Position numbers and translations under genes: made by a program. Positions 11,878 through 20,554 of a stretch of 64,000 bases of DNA are shown piece after piece. The DNA is from Pseudomonas frederiksbergensis (GTDB taxonomy: Bacteria; Pseudomonadota; Gammaproteobacteria; Pseudomonadales; Pseudomonadaceae), in assembly GCF_035751725.1 (NCBI RefSeq), contig NZ_CP142104.1:2604001-2668000 (forward strand), read 5' to 3'. The notes below the pieces were generated by a model. The model ran no database searches, was not told where the DNA came from, and saw only the letters and a program-made list of their open reading frames with translations. Numbering within the stretch: position 1 is the stretch's first letter; each line of letters starts with the position of its first letter.

Positions 11878-13449
11878 TCATTGTCTGGCCGATTTTCCCA
11901 ACGATTTAACTACCAGTTGTTCGTAAAGTTCTGCGTAGGGTTCCACCGCCTTGCTCCAGTTGAAGGGCGCCGACATTGCCCGGCAACGCATGGCATTGAG
12001 CAGTTCGGGGAATTCGAAGACCTTGAACGCGCGGCCCAGGGCCTCCTTGTAGCTTTCCACGGTGGATTCGTTGAACAAGAACCCGGTGATGCCGTCCTCG
12101 ATCGTGTCCGCAAGGCCGCCGGTGTTGCGGGCAACGGGCAGCGAGCCAAAGCGTTGCGCGTACATCTGGCTCAAGCCACACGGCTCGTAGCGCGAAGGCA
12201 TCAGCAGGAAATCGCTGCCGGCGAACATCCGCCGGGCGTCGGTCTCGTTGAAGCCGATGCGCACGCCGATTCGTCCCGGAAAACGCAGGGCCAGTTCGCG
12301 CATGGCTTGTTCTTCTTCCGGCTCGCCACGGCCGATGATTGCGATCTGTCCGCCGGACTCGACGATGAATTCGGCAACGGCCTCCGTCAGGTCCAGGCCT
12401 TTCTGGTAGACCAGGCGCGACACCACGGCGAATAGTGGGCCGGTGGAATCGTCCAGGCCGAACAGGTCGCGTACATGCGCGGCGTTGGCGGCCTTGCCAT
12501 CCCAATCGCCTATGGAAAACTGGCGTTGCAGGTGGGCGTCGGTGGCCGAGTCCCAGCTTTCGTCGATGCCGTTGGGGATGCCACTGAGCAGGCCTTGCTG
12601 GGTCTTGGCGGCAAGGAACCCATCGAGGCCGCAACCGAACGCCGGCGTGGTGATTTCCTGGGCGTAGGTGGCGCTCACGGTGGTGATGTGGCTGGAATAG
12701 GCCATGCCTGCCTTCAGAAACGACAGCTTGCCGTAGAACTCCATGCCTTCCTGTTGCAGCGCATGCTCGGGAATACCCAGCTCGGGGCAGGACGCCAAGC
12801 TAACCACGCCCTGGTACGCCAGGTTGTGGATGGTGAACAAGGTCGGGGTGCGTTGGCCGCGCCAATGCATATAGGCCGGCGCCAGGCCGGCGGGCCAGTC
12901 GTGCGCGTGGACCAGGTCGGGGCACCAGTGGATCTGTGCCAGGTTGGCGGCAATGTCCGCCGCGGCAAGGCCCAGGCGGGCAAAGCGGATGTGGTTGTCG
13001 GGCCAGTCGCGGCCGTTGTTGGCGCCGTAGGGAGAACCTTCACGAGCGTAGAGTTCGGGACAGATCAGTACGTAGATCACCAAGCCGTCGGCCATGTCCA
13101 TGCGACCGATCTTGCAAGGAGGAAGCGCCGCATGGCCACCCAGTTCGCCGATGATGTGGATAGGATTGCCGCTGTTCATGACTTGCGGGTAGCCGGGGAT
13201 CAGAATCCGGACATCATGCAGCCCGGCCATGGCCCGAGGCAGCGCGGAAGAAACGTCGCCCAGGCCGCCGGTTTTTACCAGGTCGGCGATTTCCGATGTC
13301 ACGAACAGGACTTTCTTGCGATTGGGGTTCTGTCGAACGACAGGGAGCAGTGCCTTGCCTCCGGTGGCCAACACCGGCGCCGTCGGCGATTCAGCCGCCA
13401 GCGGTAGTTGAGAACGGATTTGCTGTGGTTCCAAGGCAGCACTGATCAT
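11878..13449 (-). CDS. glgA: Glycogen synthase GlgA (GT5)
   Basis: 523 residues. It transfers glucose from ADP-glucose to a growing alpha-1,4 glucan. The KTGGLGDV substrate loop is at about residue 58, after a 44-residue extension that precedes the usual KKVLFVTSE start. The C-terminal GT-B half has YEPCGLSQMYAQRFGSLPV and NTGGLADTI, carrying the catalytic Glu and nucleotide-binding residues. ATG at 13449 has AGGAG upstream. It is the first gene of the glgA-treZ-malQ-treY-DUF2934-glgX unit, so the main promoter should lie in 13450-13700. No glgC or glgB is in the window, so ADP-glucose or maltose-1-phosphate supply is encoded elsewhere. Confidence 0.95.
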   Translation of the reverse strand: MISAALEPQQIRSQLPLAAESPTAPVLATGGKALLPVVRQNPNRKKVLFVTSEIADLVKTGGLGDVSSALPRAMAGLHDVRILIPGYPQVMNSGNPIHIIGELGGHAALPPCKIGRMDMADGLVIYVLICPELYAREGSPYGANNGRDWPDNHIRFARLGLAAADIAANLAQIHWCPDLVHAHDWPAGLAPAYMHWRGQRTPTLFTIHNLAYQGVVSLASCPELGIPEHALQQEGMEFYGKLSFLKAGMAYSSHITTVSATYAQEITTPAFGCGLDGFLAAKTQQGLLSGIPNGIDESWDSATDAHLQRQFSIGDWDGKAANAAHVRDLFGLDDSTGPLFAVVSRLVYQKGLDLTEAVAEFIVESGGQIAIIGRGEPEEEQAMRELALRFPGRIGVRIGFNETDARRMFAGSDFLLMPSRYEPCGLSQMYAQRFGSLPVARNTGGLADTIEDGITGFLFNESTVESYKEALGRAFKVFEFPELLNAMRCRAMSAPFNWSKAVEPYAELYEQLVVKSLGKSARQ

Positions 13450-14002
13450 ATATAACTCCTATTTCTCGATCTGTTTCCGGCAAGCGCCAGAGCTGTTGTT
13501 TCATTGGCCGAATCCTGCGGCCAGGCGCACAAGCGCTACGCAAGGAGAGCAAAGCGCTGCCCAATGCGGCGAAGCGAATCAGGTGAGGGGACCGTTGCAA
13601 GGAATGCTCCAGTCGTTGTTGCCCTTCCTCTAACCTGACCTTTCGCCGTTGCGAAAAGTTTCGACTTTTTTTCGTCCTGATGACCGGTCGGTTTCCCCCC
13701 CGGATCGGCAGTCTAGGTCAGAAGCTAGAGCGGTGCGGTTCGCTTCGTCGAATTGTCGGACAATCACGCTTGCTGTCGGCAATGTCTTACACGACGTGGG
13801 GGAATACGAGCCGACGAAATGCAGCTTGTTTGAAATGTCCAGGGTGTATGGGAAGGGCGACTGATCAATCGCGTGCGCGGTTCAGCGGCGCCGCGCACCA
13901 TTAAGAGGCGGGCGCAATGAAGGCTTTTTGATGGCTCTGCGGCGGGGCTTTCATGTGCCCCCTGTTGGAGCAAGCAGACTCGCTCCAACAGGGCAGGGAA
14001 AC
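13450..14002. other. Gene-free stretch upstream of glgA
   Basis: About 550 bases. The half next to glgA should carry the operon promoter and leader, but I cannot name a convincing -35/-10 pair. Short open frames on both strands lack ribosome sites and family-like sequence, so I do not call genes. The far end holds the palindrome at 13961-13994. Confidence 0.6.
13961..13994. terminator. 12-base perfect inverted repeat after the dehydrogenase gene
   Basis: CCCTGTTGGAGC (13961-13972) and GCTCCAACAGGG (13983-13994) are exact complements around a 10-base loop. It starts eight bases past the end of the minus-strand dehydrogenase gene, so it is well placed as a terminator or REP-type 3-prime stabiliser. 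There is no T-run, which argues for a REP function. Confidence 0.65.
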
Positions 14003-14965
14003 TCAGGCAGTGGGGGTCAACAGTCGAATCGGCTTGCCTGCGACCCAGGCCAGCAAGGCTTCGATCATCTGCCCATAGAACTGCTGGTAGTTCTGGCGGC
14101 TGACATAACCCACGTGGGGTGTCGCCAGGACGTTATCCAGGGTCCGAAATGGATGGTCGGCTGGCAGCGGCTCCTCGGCGAAGACATCCAGGGCGGCACC
14201 GGCCAGGCGCTTGTGCTCCAGGGCATCGATCAGCGCGGCTTCATCGACAATCGGCCCACGGGCGGTGTTGATCAGCAGCGCCCCCGGTTTCATCCAGCCC
14301 AACGCCTGCGCATCTACCAGGCCATGGGTGCGGTCGCTGAGCACCAGGTGTATGGACAGAATGTCGGCCTGCTTGAACAGCGCTTGTTTATCGACGTAGG
14401 TCGCGCCGGCCGCGGCGGCTCGTTCGACGGTCAGGTTCTCGCTCCAGGCGATGACTCGCATACCGAATACCTGGCCGAACTGCGCCACTCGCGTGCCAAT
14501 GCTGCCGAGGCCGAGGATCGCCAGGGTCTTGCCATGCAAGTCACCGCCCAGGCCCTGCTGCCACAGCCCGGCACGCAACGCGTTGGCTTCCGGGACCAGG
14601 TTGCGCGTCAGCGCCATGATCAGCGCCCAGGTCAGTTCTGGCGCGGCGTGCTTGTAGCTGTCGGTGCCACAGACCTGGATGCCCAGCGCCGCGGCAGCCT
14701 TTAGATCGAGCGCAGCATTGCGCATGCCACCGGTCAGCAACAGCTTGAGGTTGGGCAGGCGACGCAGCAGTGCTTCATCGAAACGGGTCCGCTCGCGCAT
14801 CACACAGATGACATCGAAGCCTTGCAGGCGCGAGACGAGGGTGTCGTGATCAGCAGGGTAGTCGTGGAGAAAGGTCACCGGGCCGATGCTCTCCAGCGGC
14901 GACCAATCCACCACATCTTGCGCCACGCCTTGCCAATCATCGATGACTGCTATTTGCACCGCCAT
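14003..14965 (-). CDS. D-2-hydroxyacid dehydrogenase, NAD(P)-dependent
   Basis: 320 residues with the two-domain fold of the D-isomer-specific 2-hydroxyacid dehydrogenases. It has the nucleotide-binding loop LAILGLGSIGTRVAQFG (about 147-163), NTARGPIVDE with the catalytic Arg (about 229-238), then a Glu in the LDVFAEEPLP segment and ATPHVGYVS with the catalytic His. The frame is open far upstream, but MAVQIAVIDDW at 14965 fits the family and has GAGG upstream. It lies 11 bases after the exported hydrolase gene in the same direction. The substrate is not predictable; members include phosphoglycerate, glyoxylate and hydroxypyruvate reductases. Confidence 0.9.
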   Translation of the reverse strand: MAVQIAVIDDWQGVAQDVVDWSPLESIGPVTFLHDYPADHDTLVSRLQGFDVICVMRERTRFDEALLRRLPNLKLLLTGGMRNAALDLKAAAALGIQVCGTDSYKHAAPELTWALIMALTRNLVPEANALRAGLWQQGLGGDLHGKTLAILGLGSIGTRVAQFGQVFGMRVIAWSENLTVERAAAAGATYVDKQALFKQADILSIHLVLSDRTHGLVDAQALGWMKPGALLINTARGPIVDEAALIDALEHKRLAGAALDVFAEEPLPADHPFRTLDNVLATPHVGYVSRQNYQQFYGQMIEALLAWVAGKPIRLLTPTA

Positions 14966-14976
14966 GGAACACCTCG

Positions 14977-16008
14977 TCAGGGAATGGGTTTGTCCAGCCA
15001 GCCGAGCAGGGCCTTGTGGAACCGATCCGGCTCTTCCATCTGGGGCGCATGCCCCAAGTTGGGGAACTCCACCAGCGTCGACCGCGGGATCAGTTGCGCG
15101 ACCTGCTTGCCCAGCACGTCGTAGCGGCCAAGCTTGGCTTTCACGGCGGGCGGGGCAATGTCGCTGCCGATGGCCGTGGTATCGGACGTGCCGATCAGCA
15201 GCAACGTCGGCGCCTTGAGGTCCTTGAACTCGTAATAGACCGGTTGGGTGAAGATCATGTCGTAGATCAGCGCCGAGTTCCATGCCACCTGCTGGTGACC
15301 CGGGCCCTTGTTCAATCCGGCGAGCATGTCCACCCAACGCTCGAACTCCGGTTTCCAGCGCCCGCCGTAATAAGTATTGCGTTCGTAGGTGCGGATGCCG
15401 TCGGCGCTGAGTTTCAGCTCGCGTTCATACCATTGGTCCACGCTGCGGTAGGGAACGCCGAGGGCCTTCCAGTCTTCAAGGCCAATGGGATTGACCATCG
15501 CCAGGCGCTCGACCTGATCGGGAAACTGCAGCGCGTAGCGGGTGGCAAGCATGCCGCCGGTGGAATGGCCCAGCACGACGGCTTTCTGCACACCGAGGGC
15601 TTTGAGCAACGCATTGGTGTTGTTCGCCAGTTGCTGGAAGCTGTACTGGTAGTGGTCCGGCTTGCTTGAGGTGCAGAAACCGATCTGATCCGGGGCGATC
15701 ACTCGGTAGCCGGCCTCGCTGAGGGTCTTGATCGAGTCGCCCCAGGTCGCGGCGCAGAAGTTCTTGCCGTGCATCAGCACGACGCTGCGACCGTTGGCCT
15801 TGCCTTGGGCGGGCACGTCCATATAGCCCATCTGCAGTGCTTTGCCCTGGGACTGCAAGGAGAAGTGCTTGAGGGTGTAGGGGTATTTGAAACCTTCCAG
15901 CTGAGGGCCATAGGCTGGGCCTTCGGGCGGGTTCTCGGCCTGGGCGAACAGCGGCAGGGCAGCGAGCAAGAACAGGCTGGGTTTCCAGCGGGTAGTCAAA
16001 CGCGGCAT
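14977..16008 (-). CDS. Exported alpha/beta hydrolase
   Basis: 343 residues from ATG 16008, which follows AAGGAG. Residues 1-24 form a signal peptide (KPSLFLLAALPLFAQA then E), so the enzyme works in the periplasm or outside. The alpha/beta-hydrolase fold is shown by VVLMHGKNFCAATWGDS (oxyanion region), VVLGHSTGGMLATRYA with the nucleophile Ser in G-H-S-T-G, and NLGHAPQMEEPDRF with the catalytic His. The Asp partner is probably in LLLIGTSDTTA. Relatives include esterases and haloalkane-dehalogenase-like hydrolases; the actual substrate is unknown. It probably shares a transcript with the dehydrogenase downstream. Confidence 0.85.
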   Translation of the reverse strand: MPRLTTRWKPSLFLLAALPLFAQAENPPEGPAYGPQLEGFKYPYTLKHFSLQSQGKALQMGYMDVPAQGKANGRSVVLMHGKNFCAATWGDSIKTLSEAGYRVIAPDQIGFCTSSKPDHYQYSFQQLANNTNALLKALGVQKAVVLGHSTGGMLATRYALQFPDQVERLAMVNPIGLEDWKALGVPYRSVDQWYERELKLSADGIRTYERNTYYGGRWKPEFERWVDMLAGLNKGPGHQQVAWNSALIYDMIFTQPVYYEFKDLKAPTLLLIGTSDTTAIGSDIAPPAVKAKLGRYDVLGKQVAQLIPRSTLVEFPNLGHAPQMEEPDRFHKALLGWLDKPIP

Positions 16009-16094
16009 TGTCAAACTCCTTGAGGCAATCGGCCGATCCTGGAACGGCTGGATTATGGCGACATTAATCACAGGCAACCGAACCGTCGGAACGT

Positions 16095-16508
16095 TCAACC
16101 CATCCAGCCCAGGGTCGCGAGCACGAGCACGCCATAACGCAGGCCCTTGGCGAGGGTGACGATGAGCAGGAAGCGGCGCCACGGTTCACCCATCACGCCC
16201 GCCACCAGCGTCAGGGGATCACCGATGATTGGCAGCCAGCTCAGCAACAGCGACCAATAGCCATAGCGCTGGTAATGCTGGCGGGCCTTTTCCAGGTGGG
16301 ACGGGCTGACGGGGAACCAGCGGCGATCCTTGAACTGGTCCACGCGGGTCCCCAGCCACCAATTCACCAGGGAACCCAACACGTTGCCAAGGGTGGCGAC
16401 CCCCAGCAGCGCCCAGACCGCGTTGCGCTCGCTGAGCACCAGGCCGACCAGCAGCGCTTCCGATTGCAGCGGCAACAGGGTCGCTGCGCCAAACGCCGCC
16501 AGGAACAA
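16095..16508 (-). CDS. YqaA family (DedA-like) membrane protein
   Basis: About 137 residues with several membrane segments: FLAAFGAATLLPLQSEALLV, VWALLGVATLGNVLGSLVNW and a C-terminal LRYGVLVLATLGWMG. The central YGYWSLLLSWLPIIGDPLTL carries the G-D-P-L-T signature of the YqaA branch of the SNARE-associated/DedA superfamily, thought to move lipids across the inner membrane. No ATG is in frame near the start; TTG at 16508 has GAGG eleven bases upstream, in the stop region of the DUF411 gene. The two genes are almost adjacent and probably co-transcribed. Confidence 0.8.
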   Translation of the reverse strand: MFLAAFGAATLLPLQSEALLVGLVLSERNAVWALLGVATLGNVLGSLVNWWLGTRVDQFKDRRWFPVSPSHLEKARQHYQRYGYWSLLLSWLPIIGDPLTLVAGVMGEPWRRFLLIVTLAKGLRYGVLVLATLGWMG

Positions 16509-16521
16509 CCCGATGTAAGCC

Positions 16522-16968
16522 TCAGTGGGCTGGATAGTCCGCCACGACGGTTTGCGTGCCGTCCTTCTTCTGGCCGATCACTTGGTAAGCGTCACTCATG
16601 CCGTCCATTTCCATGCCCGGCGAGCCCATGGGCATGCCTGGCGCTGCGATGCCAAGCAGATCGTCGCGCTTGCTCAACGCCAGCACCTGGTCGGCCGGCA
16701 CATGGCCTTCGACGAACTTGCCGTTGATTTCGGCGGTGTGGCAGGAGCGCAGGGTCGGCGCCACGCCCAGGCGCTGCTTGACCGAACTCATATCGGCCTC
16801 GACATGGTCGTTCACTTTGAAACCGTTGTCTTGCAGATGGGAGATCCATTTTTTGCAGCAGCCGCAGTTGGCATCGCGGTGCACATCGATGGTGACCGGC
16901 TCGGCGGCCTGGGCCAAGGAAGAGATGAAAACAGCGCTCAGGGCGAGCAGGTGCAGGGGATTGGCCAT
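16522..16968 (-). CDS. DUF411 metal-binding protein, exported
   Basis: 148 residues with a signal peptide (LLALSAVFISSLAQAAEP). The mature part begins with ITID-like beta strand sequence and DANCGCCKKWISHL, a CxCC metal-site motif typical of DUF411, followed by RSCHTAEINGKFVEGHVPAD, with a further Cys-His pair. A Met-rich tail (PGMPMGSPGMEMDGM) is well suited to binding Cu(I). DUF411 genes commonly occur with copper-resistance genes; none lies nearby here. ATG 16968 starts the gene. Likely a periplasmic copper-binding or buffering protein. Confidence 0.85.
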   Translation of the reverse strand: MANPLHLLALSAVFISSLAQAAEPVTIDVHRDANCGCCKKWISHLQDNGFKVNDHVEADMSSVKQRLGVAPTLRSCHTAEINGKFVEGHVPADQVLALSKRDDLLGIAAPGMPMGSPGMEMDGMSDAYQVIGQKKDGTQTVVADYPAH

Positions 16969-17282
16969 GGGGATCGGTCTCTTGGCGAACGGAGTTTGGA
17001 AGGGAGGATACCAGAGTAGCGGCGCGGGCCTGACGGGAGGCTGAGGGGCGGATTACGGAATTGTCAGGTTGGAAAATGGATTGACCATTCATCTCATCCA
17101 AAACGGGTCTTACCCTGTAAGTTCTGACAGTAGACACGCGCGCTATAGACAGAAGTTAATGACCAAGACGCCTTGATGAAAAGATGTTCGACGTAGGACA
17201 GAAAAAATAGGCCATCGAGTTAAAGAGACAAGGACGGCCGACTGGCGTTCAGCTTCACTAATTACTCACTAGGAGAAAAGTT
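16969..17282. promoter_or_regulatory. AT-richer intergenic region carrying the promoter of the ubiquitin-like gene
   Basis: About 310 bases between the divergent DUF411 gene and the ubiquitin-like gene. Base composition drops from about 17060 onward compared with flanking genes. A possible weak promoter is TTCTGA (17123) with TATAGA sixteen bases later; it is far from consensus. A clear ribosome site, AGGAG, lies at 17271-17275, seven bases before the ATG. I see no att-like direct repeats at the ends of the AT-rich patch. Confidence 0.4.
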
Positions 17283-17492
17283 ATGCTTCTGTTCATTAAA
17301 AACCTTCAAAACTCAACCATCACTTTGGACGTCGATCCCGCCTGCTACATCCGTGACTTGAGAGATGAGCTCGAGAAACTAGGGTATCGTAGAGATCGAA
17401 GGTTGGTCTACGCCGGTAAGTTACTCCAAGACGATATGCCATTAACCGATTACAAAATCCCACCGGAAGCTACTTTGCATCTTTACGATTGA
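17283..17492 (+). CDS. Stand-alone ubiquitin-like protein without Gly-Gly tail
   Basis: 69 residues that align with eukaryotic ubiquitin from residue 1 to about 70. I count 27 identities by hand with one two-residue gap between the helix and strand 3. Matches include the first strand and turn (F4, K6, L8, TITL at 12-15, P19), I23 in the helix, AGK at 44-46 (ubiquitin A46-G47-K48), L48, D50, D56-Y57, and the final TLHL. The protein ends in HLYD, so LRLRGG is absent and E1-type activation is not expected. Ubiquitin I44 becomes V42, and K63 becomes Pro. Coding GC is about 45% (93 of 207 bases by my count) and it uses AGA, AGG, CTA and TTA codons that neighbours rarely use, so it was probably acquired by transfer. 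AGGAG precedes the ATG. No E1, E2 or JAB gene is nearby. Role unknown. Confidence 0.85.
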   Translation: MLLFIKNLQNSTITLDVDPACYIRDLRDELEKLGYRRDRRLVYAGKLLQDDMPLTDYKIPPEATLHLYD

Positions 17493-17512
17493 GCAGGATA
17501 GATTCGACAGAA

Positions 17513-19504
17513 TCAGCCGACCTTGAACCGCCCCATGATCGCATTTACCCGACTGTTGGCTTCCAACAGCTGCCGGGTGTTGTTCTCACTCGCCAGGCCG
17601 CTTTCCACCAGTTCTTCCACCATGTGGCGAATCTGCACCATGCTGCGGTTGATCTCCTCGGTCACCGCGCTTTGCTGTTCAGCGGCGGTGGCGATCTGCG
17701 TGCTGAGGCTGTTGATCTGGCTGACGGAACCGGCCATTTCATCCAGGCCCGAGTTCACCCGAGAGGTGGCATCGGCGGCGGATTGACAACTGGCCTGGGT
17801 GTTTTCCATGGCCGCCACCGACGAGCTTACGCCTTGGGTCAGGCGGGTCAGCATTTCGTTGATTTCCGAGGTGCTGGCCTGGGTGCGGGCGGCGAGGGCA
17901 CGGACCTCGTCGGCCACCACCGCAAAGCCACGGCCCTGTTCGCCAGCACGGGCGGCTTCGATGGCGGCGTTGAGGGCCAACAAGTTGGTTTGCCCGGCAA
18001 TGGCGCCAATGACGCCGAGGATCTCGGTGATGCGTTGCGCGTCTTGCTGCATGTTTTCCACTTTGCGCGTGGCGCTGGCGACTTCATCGACCAGCGCTAC
18101 GACACTGTTGGAAGCTTCACCGACCACGACTCGGGAACGATCGGCATGCTCGTTGGCTCGCTGGGTGAACGCTGCCGTCTGCGCCGCGTTTTGCGCGACG
18201 CTTTCGGCCGTGGAGCTCATCTCGGTGATGGCCGTCACGGTCTGGTCGGTTTCCGAGGCGTGACGCATGAGGATTTCGCTGGTATGGGCCGAAGTGCGCT
18301 GCAGGTTGTCCAGGCTCGAAGCCATGGCGCCGGTGGCCTGGGTGACTTCGCCAATCATGTCTTGCAGATAGGCGATGAACCGGTTGACCGAATGTCCGAT
18401 GGCGCCCAGTTCGTCTTCGGCGCGGATGGTGATACGTCGGGTCAGGTCGGCGTCGCCGGTGGACAGCGCATCGATGTTGCCCTTTAGAACCTTCATGCGG
18501 TGGGTCAGTTGGCGGATCGCATAAAGCTGCATCAGCACCAGCAGGATCACCATGGGAATCTGTAGCAGGCTCAGCGTGCTCAATACGTCATCACGCTGGG
18601 CAGTGATCAGGCGGGTCGGCAGGGCAGTGGCGAGGAACCAGGGCGAGCCTTCGATGGGCCGCATGAAGAACGTGCTGGCTTCACCGTTGTTGTCGAATTC
18701 GACGCGCTGCGGTTGGTCGCGGTGGGCCAGGCCGGCCTTGACCTGGGCGGCGAACGGGGACGCTGCAGCCAGTTCGCTGATGTTCTTGAGCACGATCGGG
18801 CCGCTGATCCGCGAGCTGTTGCTGATGATCTTGCCGTCGCCCTCGACGATCAGCATCTCGGCGCTCAGGTCGGCCTCCTTGCGAGCGATCAGGTCGTTGA
18901 AGAAGCCCAGGGTCACGTCAATGGTGGAGACGCCATAAGGCGCGCCGTTTTTCTGGATCGCCATGGCGCAGTTGGTGCGTGGCTCGGCGCTGGCATCATC
19001 TTTGTAGGCTGCGGCCCAGGCGCATTTGCCGGGTGGCGTGGCCATGCCGCCCTTGTGCCAGGGCTGCTCGAAGTAGTTCGGTGCGGCATCGCTGTTCCAG
19101 AACGTGTTGACGATCAGCATGCCGGAGCCATCGCGGTGCCAGAACGTACTGAACTTGCTGCGGCCTTCCACGCGCTGGTTGGGCAGTGGCCAGATCCCGC
19201 CGCCAAACACTTTCATCTCACCGTATTGATCCACCAGGCCCGGCAACACCTTGTCGATGGCATCGCTGTCGAGCAAGGGAATGGTCTGGGTGATGCTGCG
19301 TTGCTGGGCCTGGACCTTGTTCAGTTCGCCTTGGATCTGCTCGGCGACCTCGGCAATGCGGTTCAGTGCCACCTGTTCCTCGGTGTGGCGCAGCTTGGGC
19401 GCGACCAGGTAACTGATGCCGACCACAGTCAGGATGGACAACACCAGGATGAACAGAACCAGAAACAGCGTGTAGCGGGCCTGAATGGTGCGCAATGAGG
19501 GCAT
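17513..19504 (-). CDS. Methyl-accepting chemotaxis protein, dCache type
   Basis: 663 residues. A first membrane helix ([20 protein letters not shown], about 12-31) is followed by a periplasmic sensor of roughly 320 residues with dCache-like sequence ([29 protein letters not shown]), a second helix ([18 protein letters not shown]), a HAMP domain (about 355-410) and a long cytoplasmic helical signalling domain. The hairpin tip, [19 protein letters not shown], is the CheA/CheW contact. The ligand is not predictable, but dCache receptors in pseudomonads often sense amino acids. AAGGAA precedes ATG 19504. It converges on the ubiquitin-like gene with a 20-base gap. Confidence 0.93.
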   Translation of the reverse strand: MPSLRTIQARYTLFLVLFILVLSILTVVGISYLVAPKLRHTEEQVALNRIAEVAEQIQGELNKVQAQQRSITQTIPLLDSDAIDKVLPGLVDQYGEMKVFGGGIWPLPNQRVEGRSKFSTFWHRDGSGMLIVNTFWNSDAAPNYFEQPWHKGGMATPPGKCAWAAAYKDDASAEPRTNCAMAIQKNGAPYGVSTIDVTLGFFNDLIARKEADLSAEMLIVEGDGKIISNSSRISGPIVLKNISELAAASPFAAQVKAGLAHRDQPQRVEFDNNGEASTFFMRPIEGSPWFLATALPTRLITAQRDDVLSTLSLLQIPMVILLVLMQLYAIRQLTHRMKVLKGNIDALSTGDADLTRRITIRAEDELGAIGHSVNRFIAYLQDMIGEVTQATGAMASSLDNLQRTSAHTSEILMRHASETDQTVTAITEMSSTAESVAQNAAQTAAFTQRANEHADRSRVVVGEASNSVVALVDEVASATRKVENMQQDAQRITEILGVIGAIAGQTNLLALNAAIEAARAGEQGRGFAVVADEVRALAARTQASTSEINEMLTRLTQGVSSSVAAMENTQASCQSAADATSRVNSGLDEMAGSVSQINSLSTQIATAAEQQSAVTEEINRSMVQIRHMVEELVESGLASENNTRQLLEANSRVNAIMGRFKVG

Positions 19505-19609
19505 GTGGGTGTTCCTTGCACGGAGGCGTCTTTCGGAAACAAATGGGATGAACGTTCCAATTTGTGTCGGCTTCCTTGCCGGGAGCTTGAGCGCAGAGGG
19601 CCCCTTTCG

Positions 19610-20554
19610 TCAGGCGGCCGAGCAGGCCTGCGTGGCTTTCCAGGCTTGGTCGCTGGCCTGCCATTCATCATGGAGTCGTTGCATTGAGGTTGACTGAAGA
19701 TCGAGCTCCTGTGGGTGTGAGACCCGGTGGAACAGCGCCTGCCAGCCTTGCGCGGTGTCGATTGGCATTATCCCGGTAAAGAAAAAACCGGCGCTCATCA
19801 GCAGACGGTGGTCTGTGGCTGTGTGCCGACCGAGGCCGAGCCGCACGGACAGCGGCCAATGCACCGGCAAACCTTGCAACTGCCGGACTAGGCAGGCGTC
19901 CATGCGCTCCGCCACGATGTCGATTCGTCCGGGCAGATGACTGATTCGTAACGGTTGCAGTGCGGCGGGGTTGTCGTTGAGGCAGGTCCCGAACTGCAAC
20001 GCCAGCGGGGCGATCAACCATTGGTGGCAAGCAGGCCAATGGAGCTGCGGCAGCGGTCGAAGGTCGCCACCGACCACTTGGCAGCCCACCACAATGGTTT
20101 CGGCCTGGTCCGTTGCGAACGGCGAGGGCACGAAGTCGGGCAGCAAGCCGACGTCATGAAAACCCAACCGTTGCGCCAGCCTTTGGCTGTAGGGATGGCT
20201 CGTGACCTGCTTGATCGATAGCCGGGCGAGCCCGAGCGCTGGACTGCCGTCCACCAGGTGCTGGCCCAGTCGGGTAGCGATCTGTCTGCCCTGCAGGACG
20301 GGATCCACCGCAACCAACGCCAGCTCAGCGTCTTGGCTGGCGTGTCCCTGGCGGCACAGTGCGGCATGACCGACCACGCGCTCATCCATGACGGCGACCA
20401 ACGAATGCCATTGCCCCAGCAGATTGTGCTGGCAGATCATCTGCGGCATATAGACGTCAGGCGAGACGTAGTGATCGCCGTATACCCGGCGGAACAGCTC
20501 ACAGGTGCTGATACTGTCCGCTGGCTGGAACGGTCGGATGGTTACATTGCTCAT
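19610..20554 (-). CDS. GNAT-family N-acetyltransferase, last gene of the acyl-reductase operon
   Basis: 314 residues from ATG 20554, which overlaps the upstream stop (ATGA). The N-terminal 150 residues have the GNAT core: VTIRPFQPADSIS, then ELALVAVDPVLQGRQIATRL with the acetyl-CoA-binding Q-G-x-x-I-A-T, and the C-terminal-strand motif SQRLAQRLGFHDVGL. The remaining 150 residues carry no motif I know. Position in the operon suggests it modifies an amine, or perhaps transfers an acyl group, on the product made by the LuxC/LuxE-like enzymes. That link rests only on gene order. Confidence 0.75.
   Translation of the reverse strand: MSNVTIRPFQPADSISTCELFRRVYGDHYVSPDVYMPQMICQHNLLGQWHSLVAVMDERVVGHAALCRQGHASQDAELALVAVDPVLQGRQIATRLGQHLVDGSPALGLARLSIKQVTSHPYSQRLAQRLGFHDVGLLPDFVPSPFATDQAETIVVGCQVVGGDLRPLPQLHWPACHQWLIAPLALQFGTCLNDNPAALQPLRISHLPGRIDIVAERMDACLVRQLQGLPVHWPLSVRLGLGRHTATDHRLLMSAGFFFTGIMPIDTAQGWQALFHRVSHPQELDLQSTSMQRLHDEWQASDQAWKATQACSAA

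Noticed and set aside
13649..13904. Small plus-strand open frames upstream of glgA
   Set aside because: No ribosome site, no consistent codon use and overlapping frames in two registers; treated as intergenic.
17283..17492. Eukaryotic contamination as source of the ubiquitin-like gene
   Set aside because: The gene is embedded in continuous Pseudomonas sequence with a bacterial ribosome site, has no introns or tandem ubiquitin repeats, and differs at most positions from any eukaryotic ubiquitin.
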